DNA from: an uncultured Gammaproteobacteria bacterium
Lineage (GTDB): Bacteria > Pseudomonadota > Gammaproteobacteria > Arenicellales > JAANXG01
Reading direction: 5' to 3'
Length of the DNA stretch: 64,000 nt
Assembly: GCA_947258495.1 (NCBI GenBank)
Contig: CAMYIN010000097.1
Span: 31,363 to 95,362, forward strand
In this document: positions 9,689 through 18,094 of the stretch, piece by piece
Numbering within the stretch: position 1 is the stretch's first letter
How the letters are laid out: every line of letters begins with the position of its first letter
Made by a program: the position numbers and the translations under genes
The notes under the pieces: model-generated
What the model was told of the DNA's origin: nothing
The model's database searches: none
The model's input: only the letters and a program-made list of their open reading frames with translations

Positions 9689-11034
9689 ATACCGTGACCG
9701 ATCCCGTACGTCAATCGTACGTCGACTCCCACCGTAGTGTTGCGCAACGACTTCCGGGAAGCGCGCAGCCGTGGCTGCGGCGGGTACGCGAAGCCGGTCT
9801 TTCACGCTTCAATAACGTCGGATTTCCCACCCTGCGAGACGAAGACTGGAAATACACCGACGTTCGGGTCATCGCCAAGCAACCGTTCTTGCCCGTACTC
9901 GACCCCGGCGACGGTGTCGACGGTGAACGTTTGCGGCCGCTCTCGTTTGCGGGTTTGGAGAGCCATCGTTGTGTCTTCGTCAACGGTCACTATGCGCCGC
10001 ACCTCTCCGCACTCGGCACACTAGCGGATGGAATCGTGGTGGACAACCTGGCAACGGTCCTGAATCAGCAGCCCCGGGAGCTGGAGGGAGAACTGGGCCG
10101 CAGCGCGCCCGGAGAGCTCCACGGGTTCGCCGCACTGAATACGGCCTATCTCATGGATGGCGCCTATGTCCGCCTGGGCCGCAACTGCGAGTTGGAGCTC
10201 CCCATTGAGTTGATCTACGTATCGACGGGTACTGACGACAACCGGCGGGTTACCTATCCGCGGAACCTAATAATCGCGGAAAGCGGCAGCCGTGCCGTGA
10301 TCGTGGAACGCTTCGTCGGTCTGGGACAGAACCGATACCTGACCAGCGCGATAACCGAAGTCATCGCCGGGCCTTCGGCGCACATCGACTACTACAAGCT
10401 GCAGGAGGAGAGCCAGCGCGCGTATCACGTGCACGGCTTGTATCTCGAGCAGGCGCGGGACAGTGCGGTCACGACGAACAATATCGCCTTGGGCGCCGCC
10501 ATCGCCCGCACCGACATCCAGGTCTCCCTCGCCGCTCCGGGGACATGCAGCAAACTCAACGGGCTTTACATCGGTACCGGCAAGCAGCATATCGACAACC
10601 ACACCCAGGTCGACCATCGGTCGCCGCACTGTATCAGCGATGAGTTCTACAAGGGCGTCCTGGATGGCCGCGCCCGCGCGGTCTTTCACGGGCGTGTCGT
10701 CGTGCACCAGGATGCGCAGCACACCGACGCCCAGCAGCAGAACAAGAATCTGTTGTTGTCTCCGAACGCCGAAGTCGATACCAAACCCCAGCTCGAAATC
10801 TATGCCGACGATGTCAAGTGTTCCCACGGCGCAACCGTCGGCCAGCTCGATCCCGATGCGATTTTCTATCTCCGGTCACGGGCACTTGACGAATCGACTG
10901 CGCGTAACCTACTGACCTACGCGTTCGCCAACGATGTCATCAACCGATTTGCGCTGGATCCGATTCGACGGGCGATGGAGGGTCGTCTGGTGTCGAAATT
11001 ACTGCACGGCCAGCAGTTAGAGGATTTGGCGTGA
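9685..11034 (+). CDS. sufD: Fe-S assembly protein SufD
   Basis: SufD is the SufB paralogue that completes the SufBC2D scaffold and supports iron entry. The 449-residue frame opens with a TTG overlapping the sufC stop; a GTG three codons later (9694) is an alternative. The C-terminal core contains VDHRSPHCISDEFYKGVLDG and the CSHGATVGQLDPDAIFYL segment holding the histidine equivalent to functional His360 in E. coli. The N-terminal part is more divergent, as is normal for SufD. Confidence 0.95.
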   Translation: MNTVTDPVRQSYVDSHRSVAQRLPGSAQPWLRRVREAGLSRFNNVGFPTLRDEDWKYTDVRVIAKQPFLPVLDPGDGVDGERLRPLSFAGLESHRCVFVNGHYAPHLSALGTLADGIVVDNLATVLNQQPRELEGELGRSAPGELHGFAALNTAYLMDGAYVRLGRNCELELPIELIYVSTGTDDNRRVTYPRNLIIAESGSRAVIVERFVGLGQNRYLTSAITEVIAGPSAHIDYYKLQEESQRAYHVHGLYLEQARDSAVTTNNIALGAAIARTDIQVSLAAPGTCSKLNGLYIGTGKQHIDNHTQVDHRSPHCISDEFYKGVLDGRARAVFHGRVVVHQDAQHTDAQQQNKNLLLSPNAEVDTKPQLEIYADDVKCSHGATVGQLDPDAIFYLRSRALDESTARNLLTYAFANDVINRFALDPIRRAMEGRLVSKLLHGQQLEDLA

Positions 11035-12299
11035 CCCACGCGGAAGCATCTTTGCATCGCGCGCCTGATGCACAGAGTTTCGATATCGATCGAGTTCGCG
11101 CCGACTTCCCCATACTGCATCAAGAAGTGCACGGGCGACTGTTGGTGTATCTCGACAATGGCGCCACCACACAGAAACCCGTGTCGGTGATAGAAACCCT
11201 TGAGCGGTATTACTATCTCGACAACGCAAACGTGCACCGGGGCCTGCACGAATTGAGCGAACGCGCCACGCGTGCCTTCGAGGCGGCGCGGGAGAAGGTG
11301 CGAAACTTCATACACGCCTCCGAAGTGCAGGAAATCGTGTTCGTTCGTGGGACCACGGAAGCGATTAATCTGGTGGCGCAAAGCTATGGCCGCCGGAATA
11401 TCCGCGAGGGCGACGAGATTTTGATCACGCAGATGGAGCACCATTCCAACATCGTACCCTGGCAGCTGCTTTGCGAGCAGACCGGCGCCGTGCTGCGGAT
11501 CGTGCCGATGTCCGAGCGTGGCGAACTCGTCCTCGAGGAGTTCGACCGCCTGCTCAACGAACGCACCAAAATGGTTGCGGTAACCCACGTTTCCAACGCC
11601 CTCGGCAGCATCAATCCGATCAAGACGCTGATCCGCAGGGCCCACGACGCCGGCGCGGTGGTGCTCGTCGACGGGGCGCAGGCCGTAGCGCATATACAGG
11701 TGGACGTGCGAGATCTGGATTGCGATTTCTATGCATTTTCCGGTCACAAACTGTACGCCCCCACCGGAATCGGCGTGCTTTACGGCAAACAAGCACTGTT
11801 GGAGGCGATGCCGCCCTATCAGGGCGGCGGCGAAATGATCGAACGCGTCACCTTCGAGAAGACCACGTACAACGCGCTGCCGTACAAGTTTGAAGCCGGA
11901 ACGCCGAACATTTCCGGGGCGATCGGTCTGGGATCCGCCATAGATTACGTCAAGGCCATGGGTCTGGGGGCTATATCCGCCCACGAAAGAAGCATATTGC
12001 AGTACGCGACACAAAGGGCGCTGGAGGTGCCGGGGCTGCGAATCATCGGTACCGCGTCGCTGAAGTGCAGTATTCTCTCGTTCGTCATCGACGACGTCCA
12101 TCCTTCGGATGTGGGCACGATATTGGATCAGTTGGGTGTCGCCGTTCGCGCCGGTCACCATTGCGCGATGCCGGTGATGCAGTATTTCAACCTTCCCGGT
12201 ACCGCACGGGCGTCCATTGGAATGTACAATACCCGCGATGACGTGGACAGATTTATCGACGCAGTGGTGCGGGCCAAGCACATGTTGAGCAAGCAATGA
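11031..12299 (+). CDS. sufS: Cysteine desulfurase SufS
   Basis: SufS is a PLP-dependent group II cysteine desulfurase that gives alanine and an enzyme persulfide. The 422-residue product starts at a GTG overlapping the sufD stop. The Schiff-base lysine is in FSGHKLYAPTGIGVLYG and the catalytic cysteine in VRAGHHCAMPVMQYF. The HHSNIVPWQ segment also matches the family. Group II desulfurases normally pass sulfur to SufE or SufU, but neither is encoded nearby. Confidence 0.96.
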   Translation: MTHAEASLHRAPDAQSFDIDRVRADFPILHQEVHGRLLVYLDNGATTQKPVSVIETLERYYYLDNANVHRGLHELSERATRAFEAAREKVRNFIHASEVQEIVFVRGTTEAINLVAQSYGRRNIREGDEILITQMEHHSNIVPWQLLCEQTGAVLRIVPMSERGELVLEEFDRLLNERTKMVAVTHVSNALGSINPIKTLIRRAHDAGAVVLVDGAQAVAHIQVDVRDLDCDFYAFSGHKLYAPTGIGVLYGKQALLEAMPPYQGGGEMIERVTFEKTTYNALPYKFEAGTPNISGAIGLGSAIDYVKAMGLGAISAHERSILQYATQRALEVPGLRIIGTASLKCSILSFVIDDVHPSDVGTILDQLGVAVRAGHHCAMPVMQYFNLPGTARASIGMYNTRDDVDRFIDAVVRAKHMLSKQ

Positions 12300-12652
12300 G
12301 CACGATCCAAGAGCAATCGAAATCGGCACAGCTAACGGACGCGGTCCGGGGCTCCCTGGAGGAGCGCGTGATCGCCGCGCTCAGGACGATTTACGATCCG
12401 GAAATTCCGGTGAACATCTACGACCTGGGTCTGATCTACGAGATCAACATCGACGCCGAAGCGGTGGTCAGCGTCAACATGACCCTGACCGCCCCGGGGT
12501 GCCCCGTGGCGCAGACCTTTCCCGGAGTCGTGGAGGAGAAGATAAGGTCTGTGGAAGGTGTCAAGGACGCGGTCGTCGAACTGGTGTGGGACCCCCCCTG
12601 GGACCAGGATCTGATGAGCGAGGAGGCCAAGCTCGAACTCGGCCTGCTTTAG
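12296..12652 (+). CDS. sufT: SufT-like DUF59 (MIP18) Fe-S maturation protein
   Basis: The 118-residue protein is of the DUF59/MIP18 family, placed at the 3' end of many bacterial suf operons and implicated in Fe-S maturation under high demand. The core YDPEIPVNIYDLGLIYEI and TLTAPGCPVAQTFPG with its conserved cysteine are clear, as is the C-terminal VWDPPWDQDLMSEEAKLELG. The ATG overlaps the sufS stop. It could deliver clusters from the SufBCD scaffold, but that function is inferred. Confidence 0.9.
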   Translation: MSTIQEQSKSAQLTDAVRGSLEERVIAALRTIYDPEIPVNIYDLGLIYEINIDAEAVVSVNMTLTAPGCPVAQTFPGVVEEKIRSVEGVKDAVVELVWDPPWDQDLMSEEAKLELGLL

Positions 12653-12845
12653 GGGCCGGGTGCCCAGGGCCGCAAAATCGGCCACGCTCCGCTGTAGCCT
12701 AGACGAGAAAGTGTAATCGCCGCAGTACGACGATTCGGCGCTCGCGTTTCCTGCGCGCACGCCCTCTCTTGTATCGGGTGCTGAATATTGTGGGCCACGC
12801 GCGGCTCGGCCACAGCGCGATCATCAAGCTTTTGTTTCGTCACTT

Positions 12846-13169
12846 ATGTCCGATTGGGTTGATGTAGCGAAAAAAGACGAACTCCCGCCCGGTGAGCGAG
12901 TCATCGTAGATGTCGATGACGTAGCCGTAGCGGTGTTCAATATCGATGGCGAATTTCTCGCAATCGAAGACGTGTGCTCCCACGACGGTGCGGAGCTGGC
13001 CAGTGGTGAGCTGGAGGGAGACGTCATCGTCTGCCCTCGGCACGGCGCCAAATTCTGCCTCAGGACCGGCGACGTGCTGGCGCCCCCCGCGTACGAACCC
13101 ATTTCGGTTTTCCCCGTTCGCATCGTCGGTGACACCGTGCAGGTGCGTGACGACCGGTGGGATTCGTGA
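12846..13169 (+). CDS. Rieske-type [2Fe-2S] ferredoxin
   Basis: This 107-residue protein has both Rieske ligand boxes: CSH (in EDVCSHDGAEL) and CPRH (in IVCPRHGAKFCL), with normal spacing. It resembles the small NirD/BphF-like soluble ferredoxins often found at the end of gammaproteobacterial suf operons. It is 193 bases after sufT in the same direction; the gap shows no gene, so it may be the operon's last member or have its own promoter. Its redox partner is unknown. Confidence 0.93.
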   Translation: MSDWVDVAKKDELPPGERVIVDVDDVAVAVFNIDGEFLAIEDVCSHDGAELASGELEGDVIVCPRHGAKFCLRTGDVLAPPAYEPISVFPVRIVGDTVQVRDDRWDS

Positions 13170-13342
13170 TGCCGACCGTCCGTCACCTGTCGCCGATCGG
13201 TGTCGAGGACACGGGCGAAGGAGTTCGCATCGAGGGTTGTCCGGAGACGCGGGAACGCACACGTGCTCGTTGCGGTGTCGCTCACGCGAGTGCACGCCGG
13301 TCCAGCACGGGGACCCAATTTCGCAGATCGGGCTGAACGAAC

Positions 13343-14395
13343 ATGCCGATTTCGGGCACGGTAACCGTCTCCCTAGCTATCGTTGCCACGGTGGTGGGAT
13401 TCTATGTTCTCGCCGTGGGCAAAGCGCTGCTGGTGCCGTTCGCGGTGGCCGTCATGATCTGGTACGTCATTAACGCCTTGAGCCGCGCCTACGGACATTG
13501 GTTGCTGCGGGGGCAGAAAGCTACCAATTGGGTGACGTTGTGCCTGGCGTTGGTGACGATATTCGTCGTCGCCGGTATTTTGGTCAACATGATCCAGTCG
13601 AACATCGCCCAGGTCTCGGCGGCGGTGCCCGCTTACAGGGAAAACCTGGAGCGGATCTTCCATCAATTTACGGTCTGGACCGGCCTGGAACAATTACCGC
13701 ATATCGGGCAGCTCACGGAGACGATAAAGCTCGGACCGGCAGTCTCGCAGCTGGTGTCGGCGCTCACCGGTTTTCTGGGCAATACCGGATTGATTCTCAT
13801 ATACGTGATTTTTCTGTTGGTTGAGCAAAAGACGTTTTCACGCAAACTGGATTTTCTTTTCGCCGATCCGCAGCACCGCGTTGCTACAGAGCGGCTGTTG
13901 TCGCACATGCAATCCGACATCCAGACGTACATCTCCATCAAGACGCTGATGAGTCTGGTCACCGGTTTCTTGAGTTATGGGATCTTGCTGGCTGTCGGAG
14001 TCGATTTTGCCGAGTTCTGGGCGTTTACCATTTTCCTCCTCAACTACATTCCCACCATCGGGTCGATTATCGCCACGGTCTTTCCCGCGCTTCTGGCGCT
14101 GGTGCAGTTCGACAATGCGACGCCGTTTCTGGTCGTAGCCGTAGGTCTGACGGCGGTGCAATTCCTCGTAGGCAACGTCGTCGAACCGAAGCTCATGGGA
14201 AGTTCGCTGAACCTGAGCCCTTTGGTGGTGCTGTTGTCATTGGTTTTGTGGGGAAGCGTATGGGGCATCGCGGGAATGTTTCTGAGTGTGCCGATTACGG
14301 TGATCGCCATGATAGTGCTGGCGCAATTCGACGGTACCCGGCCCATCGCCGTGCTCCTTTCCAAGGACGGCAAGCTCAAATACGCTTCGCCGTGA
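13343..14395 (+). CDS. AI-2E family permease (TqsA/PerM type)
   Basis: The 350-residue inner-membrane protein has roughly seven to eight hydrophobic segments and a central periplasmic or cytoplasmic helical section (about 75-150). It matches the AI-2E exporter / UPF0118 family by overall plan and by segments such as FWAFTIFLLNYIPTIGSIIATVFPA and the C-terminal PLVVLLSLVLWGSVWGI. Members transport very different small solutes (autoinducer-2, ions), so the substrate cannot be named. It is convergent with ctpA. Confidence 0.88.
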   Translation: MPISGTVTVSLAIVATVVGFYVLAVGKALLVPFAVAVMIWYVINALSRAYGHWLLRGQKATNWVTLCLALVTIFVVAGILVNMIQSNIAQVSAAVPAYRENLERIFHQFTVWTGLEQLPHIGQLTETIKLGPAVSQLVSALTGFLGNTGLILIYVIFLLVEQKTFSRKLDFLFADPQHRVATERLLSHMQSDIQTYISIKTLMSLVTGFLSYGILLAVGVDFAEFWAFTIFLLNYIPTIGSIIATVFPALLALVQFDNATPFLVVAVGLTAVQFLVGNVVEPKLMGSSLNLSPLVVLLSLVLWGSVWGIAGMFLSVPITVIAMIVLAQFDGTRPIAVLLSKDGKLKYASP

Positions 14396-14466
14396 CGCCG
14401 CCGGGGAAAGTCGTCGGGGGCGTCCTCCGGGTCCCGGGTAATGGCGCGGGGATCGGGTCAAGACCT

Positions 14467-14491
14467 CGGGCCTGAGTTCGATTCAGGCCCG
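14467..14491. terminator. Hairpin between convergent genes, possible bidirectional terminator
   Basis: CGGGCCTGA (14467-14475) and TCAGGCCCG (14483-14491) form a perfect 9-base-pair stem with a 7-base loop. It lies between the convergent AI-2E permease and ctpA genes. No T-tract follows on either side, so it may act as a barrier or Rho-assisted terminator rather than a classical intrinsic one. Confidence 0.45.
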
Positions 14492-14540
14492 ATCGGCATT
14501 CGCGTCAAGCCGCGCGCAGGCGTTGCACAGCGGCCCGGAC

Positions 14541-15857
14541 TCAGCCTTCCTTTCTGCCGCCGACGACGTTGACGCCTTTCAGCAGGTTCAGCGCTTCGCG
14601 CAGCTGGAAATCGTCATCGATGGACGGACCTCTGTCGGGCGCGTCCTGCGCCTCTTCGTCGTTGTCTTTTCCGTTCTCGTTTCGCAGATGACCGAGCAGG
14701 TCCTGTTCACGGATGCGCCGCGAGGCGTCGCTGTCCTTCTTTGCGAGCTTCAGATCTTCGACGACCACATCGGGGACAATGCCGGCGGCCTGGATGGAGC
14801 GGTCCTGTGGCGTGTAGTAACGGGCGGTGGTGATTTTCAGCGCCGCGCCGTTTTTCATCGGTAGTATGGTCTGCACCGATCCCTTGCCGAAGGTCTTGGT
14901 GCCCATGATGATCGCGCGTTTATGGTCCTGCAGGGCACCGGCGACGATTTCGGACGCAGACGCCGATCCGCCGTTGACCAGGACGACGATCGGTGCGTCG
15001 TCGCTGTAGTCATTGGGGGTGGCGGTGAATTTGAGTTGCGAGTCCTCGATTCGGCCCTTGGTGGAGACAATCACCCCCTTTCGCAGGAAGGTGTCGGTGA
15101 CCGCAACTGCGCCGTTCAGTACTCCCCCCGGGTTGTTCCGCAGGTCGAGCACGATGCCCTTCAAGGCTCCGCCGGATTGTTTCTTCATTTTGCCCAGTTG
15201 GCGTCGCACGGCGTCTGCGGTGGACGATTGAAACTGAGTCACGCGCAGATAGCCGTAGCCGTCCTCGAGGATTTTACCGCGCACACTGGTGATCTTGATG
15301 ATAGCCCGCGTGAGCACGAACTCCAGCGGCTGAGGTTCGTCTTCTCGAATTACCGTCAGTTTTATTTTCGTGTTCGGCTTGCCGCGCATGCGCCGCACCG
15401 CATCGCTCAAGGTCATTCCCTTCACCGGGGAATCATCCAGGCGGGTGATCAGATCTCCGGCCTTGATTCCCGCTCGATGAGCCGGGGTGTCGTCGATGGG
15501 GGCCACCACCTTGACGAAGCCGTTTTCCATGGTGACTTCGATTCCAAGGCCCCCGAATTTGCCTTCGGTACCGATGCGTACTTCCTTGAAGGACTCCGGG
15601 TCCAGATAGGTCGAATGCGGGTCCAGGCCGGAGAGCATGCCTTGAATCGCGTCGATAAGGAGTTTCTTGTCATCCACGTCTTCGACGTAGTCGCTCTTTA
15701 CCTTGCCAAAGACCTCCGTCAAGACCCTCAACTCGTCCAGAGGCAGCGGCTGCAATGAATCCTGACGTTCAGCCTGAACGTCCCGGTAAAACGTGGTACT
15801 GACGCCGAGCAACGCGCCTAGGGCCAACACTAATAAATTTCGAGTTACTCTACCCAT
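14541..15857 (-). CDS. ctpA: C-terminal processing peptidase (S41 family, PDZ)
   Basis: The 438-residue periplasmic serine protease has an N-terminal signal/anchor (about 5-22), a PDZ domain (about 100-180) and the S41 protease core. The catalytic Ser-Lys pair is seen as Ser300 in GGSASASE and Lys325 in TKTFGKGSVQ. The C-terminal 60 residues are charged and low-complexity. CtpA-type proteases degrade murein hydrolases and other envelope substrates. It follows envC on the same strand at 55 bases, the common envC-ctpA arrangement, so both probably tune peptidoglycan turnover. Confidence 0.95.
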   Translation of the reverse strand: MGRVTRNLLVLALGALLGVSTTFYRDVQAERQDSLQPLPLDELRVLTEVFGKVKSDYVEDVDDKKLLIDAIQGMLSGLDPHSTYLDPESFKEVRIGTEGKFGGLGIEVTMENGFVKVVAPIDDTPAHRAGIKAGDLITRLDDSPVKGMTLSDAVRRMRGKPNTKIKLTVIREDEPQPLEFVLTRAIIKITSVRGKILEDGYGYLRVTQFQSSTADAVRRQLGKMKKQSGGALKGIVLDLRNNPGGVLNGAVAVTDTFLRKGVIVSTKGRIEDSQLKFTATPNDYSDDAPIVVLVNGGSASASEIVAGALQDHKRAIIMGTKTFGKGSVQTILPMKNGAALKITTARYYTPQDRSIQAAGIVPDVVVEDLKLAKKDSDASRRIREQDLLGHLRNENGKDNDEEAQDAPDRGPSIDDDFQLREALNLLKGVNVVGGRKEG

Positions 15858-15912
15858 ACTGCTGTTCTCCCGCCGCTACGATACCTGCGTGCGACTCGCC
15901 TGATGACTGCAT

Positions 15913-17052
15913 TTACCCGGCCTTGCACCACAAGAGCGGATTGCGTGGTTTCCCGTTATGCCTGATTTCAAAATATAATCCGGTCTGGCTCAAACCGCCA
16001 CTGTTCCCCACCACCGCGATGGGATTGCCGGTATCTACCCAGTCCCCCACTTCCTTGTACAGCAGCTTGTTGTGGCTGTACAAGCTCATATAGCCGTCGC
16101 CGTGATCGATAATCAATAATAACCCAAACCCCCGCAGCCAATCCGCGAACGCCACTCGTCCGTGAAATACGGCGCGCACGACGCGGTCTTCGGGAGCCTT
16201 CAGGAACAGGCCCTGCCAGCGCAGGTTGCCTTTCTTCTGCTGATTGAAACGCGCCCCGATGGTCCCTTTTACCGGCAGCGCCAAGCGACCTTTCATGTCG
16301 CCGAATCTGATCTCGGCCTTCAAGGTCGCCGGCAGCTCTCGCATCATTTCCGCGAGCTCGGCAAGCAGCGTTTCGAGTCGGCGCTCGTGCTCGTGAAGCG
16401 ATGCCAGTTCCTCGTTTTGGCTCAGAATGCGTGCCTCCAGTTTGGCAAGCAGCGCAGCGCGCTCCTTGCGCTTCTGTCGCAACGCCCGGCGGCTTTCCAG
16501 CTGCGTCTGCTGCAGCGCAACCAGTTCCCGCTGCTCCTTATCCAATCGTTCCTGCGACTGCTGCAAAGCCGCCAGGGACTGACGCACGGCTTCGATCTGT
16601 TGACTGCGCGCACGCGCGAGATAGCGGTAGTAGGTGATCGCCCGGCCCAGCTTGGCCGGGTCCTCCTGATTGAGCAGCATCTTGACATACCCCTGCCGTC
16701 CCATGACATAGGTTGCGTATATCGTGCGACTGAAGACGTCGGTGTGCGTCTGCAGACGTTGCTGCTGACGCTCGCGATCCGCATTGAGCTCTTTGATGCG
16801 CGTGTTTTTCTGTTCGATCGCCGTGCGCAGCGCGCGCAGCTTGGCGTTGATGGCCCCGATTTCCCGCTCGCTGCGATGCAGCGCTTCGCGGGTCTCATCC
16901 CGCTTTGACCTGTCGCGATTTATTTCAGCCTGCAGCGCCTGCATTTTTACCCGCAGTCGCTGCAGCTGTTTTTCGTACGGTCCTTCGGGCGGCGCGGCCG
17001 CGGTCGTCGCGGCCGCGAGCATGGTAGCGAAAACGAGGAATCTGGGAGCCAC
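15913..17052 (-). CDS. envC: EnvC-like murein hydrolase activator (M23/LytM domain)
   Basis: The 379-residue protein has a signal peptide (cleavage near AAATTAAA), a long coiled coil (about 25-250, rich in Q, R, E and L) and a C-terminal LytM domain (about 265-379; LLIIDHGDGYMSLYSHNKLL, GNSGGLSQTGLYFEIRHNGKPRNP). The LytM domain looks degenerate in zinc ligands, as in EnvC, which activates amidases rather than cutting peptidoglycan itself. It heads a minus-strand pair with ctpA. The start codon is about 80 bases from the divergent arsR start. Confidence 0.93.
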   Translation of the reverse strand: MAPRFLVFATMLAAATTAAAPPEGPYEKQLQRLRVKMQALQAEINRDRSKRDETREALHRSEREIGAINAKLRALRTAIEQKNTRIKELNADRERQQQRLQTHTDVFSRTIYATYVMGRQGYVKMLLNQEDPAKLGRAITYYRYLARARSQQIEAVRQSLAALQQSQERLDKEQRELVALQQTQLESRRALRQKRKERAALLAKLEARILSQNEELASLHEHERRLETLLAELAEMMRELPATLKAEIRFGDMKGRLALPVKGTIGARFNQQKKGNLRWQGLFLKAPEDRVVRAVFHGRVAFADWLRGFGLLLIIDHGDGYMSLYSHNKLLYKEVGDWVDTGNPIAVVGNSGGLSQTGLYFEIRHNGKPRNPLLWCKAG

Positions 17053-17085
17053 AAACGGCGATTATAGGGGCTTTTATCGGCGTAA

Positions 17086-17111
17086 TATTAGTGTATAATC
17101 GACTACTAATA
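17086..17111 (+). promoter_or_regulatory. Palindromic operator over the -10 box of the arsR-type gene
   Basis: TATTAGT (17086-17092) and ACTAATA (17105-17111) form a perfect 7-base inverted repeat with a 12-base spacer. Its centre falls on the TATAAT -10 hexamer at 17094-17099. No good -35 box is seen 17 bases upstream. The arrangement fits autorepression by the ArsR protein encoded 26 bases downstream. Confidence 0.7.
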
Positions 17112-17136
17112 GAGTTACGACTGGAAAGGGTGGCCC

Positions 17137-17493
17137 ATGAGCAGTTCGAAATCCGGCGCCGGCAATTCCGCAGCCACTGCGGCCGAGATGCTGCTGGCGA
17201 GCGAGGCGGACATTCATCATGCCTCGCGATCGCTGAAAGCGATGGCCCATCCGCTGCGACTCAAGATCTTGTGTATCCTGGGAGGAGCGCCGGAGACCAG
17301 CGTCCAGGACCTCGTTGATATGGTCGGTACTTCGCAAAGCAACATTTCCCAACACCTCTCCATTTTACGGGATAAAGGCATCCTGGACTCGCGCAAGGAC
17401 GCCAACAAGGTCTACTACAGCATCGGCGACGAACGCATTCTTCGGCTCATGGAGTCGATGCGGCTCGCGTTCTGCACCACACAGGATCACTGA
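17137..17493 (+). CDS. ArsR-family regulator of the BigR/SqrR two-cysteine type
   Basis: The 118-residue winged-helix protein has the ArsR core (LKAMAHPLRLKILCILGG, recognition helix TSQSNISQHLSILRDKGIL, wing SRKDANKVYYSI). It has exactly two cysteines, Cys46 in helix 2 (KILCIL) and Cys113 in the last helix (AFCTTQ), 67 residues apart. That placement parallels the two redox cysteines of the persulfide sensors BigR and SqrR, and there is no ELCVCDL-type metal site. A membrane-anchored rhodanese follows 130 bases downstream. I infer a sulfide/persulfide-responsive repressor controlling itself and perhaps the rhodanese; metal sensing is the alternative. Confidence 0.85.
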   Translation: MSSSKSGAGNSAATAAEMLLASEADIHHASRSLKAMAHPLRLKILCILGGAPETSVQDLVDMVGTSQSNISQHLSILRDKGILDSRKDANKVYYSIGDERILRLMESMRLAFCTTQDH

Positions 17494-17623
17494 CCACCAC
17501 GTCCTGCGCCGTACGGACGGCGCTACCGCACCGTCGGCGCCGATCTATTGCTGATGGCGACCATAACCGGTAATCTCGCGCACTTCCAGGATTTATCGAT
17601 ACCGGTCTCAACGGCCTCCTCAG

Positions 17624-18040
17624 ATGACGACAAAATTCATCATCGACAACTGGTATTTATTCGCGATGGCGGCCGCGATCGTCGTCATGCTACTGCTGGA
17701 GCCTCTACGGACACGCCGTTCCGGAATCAAGTCGGTATCGGCATTGGAGCTCCCCCGTTTGCTCCGGGATGACGCCCTCATCGTCGATGTCAGTGAGCCC
17801 CATGAATTCAAGAAGGGTCATATAGCCCGTTCCTTGAACGTGCCGCTAAAGAAACTATCCTCAGATAACGTCGCCCTGAAGAAGAACAAAGATAAGACGA
17901 TAATCATCACTTGCAGAACCGGGAATCGCTCGTCGACCGCCGCCCGTGCACTCAGCAAACAAGGGTTCGAGCGCGTGTATACGTTGGCGGGAGGAGTGCT
18001 TTCCTGGGAAAAGGAAAAGCTGCCCATAGAAAAAGGTTAA
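17624..18040 (+). CDS. yibN: Membrane-anchored rhodanese (YibN-like sulfurtransferase)
   Basis: The 138-residue protein has one N-terminal membrane helix (about 10-26) and a single rhodanese domain (about 37-135). The active loop is CRTGNR with catalytic Cys97, and the CH2A-like segment LIVDVSEPHEFKKGHI is intact. It belongs to the YibN family that precedes secB in many gammaproteobacteria, though no grxC lies between here. Topology is probably N-out/C-in, giving a cytoplasmic sulfurtransferase. Position beside a BigR-like regulator suggests persulfide chemistry; the physiological acceptor is unknown. Confidence 0.92.
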   Translation: MTTKFIIDNWYLFAMAAAIVVMLLLEPLRTRRSGIKSVSALELPRLLRDDALIVDVSEPHEFKKGHIARSLNVPLKKLSSDNVALKKNKDKTIIITCRTGNRSSTAARALSKQGFERVYTLAGGVLSWEKEKLPIEKG

Positions 18041-18094
18041 CAGGTCTCTGATCAATTCAGAGCCGTCGCGAAATTCTAAAATAAGGTGCGCGAA

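Noticed and set aside
10917-12329. Open frame of 470 codons opposite sufS.
   Set aside because: Antisense to sufS; composition mirrors the codon third positions and no domain is visible.
14461-14495. Possible tRNA T-arm (GTTCGATTC) between convergent genes.
   Set aside because: No acceptor, D or anticodon arms are present; the sequence is better explained as a plain hairpin.
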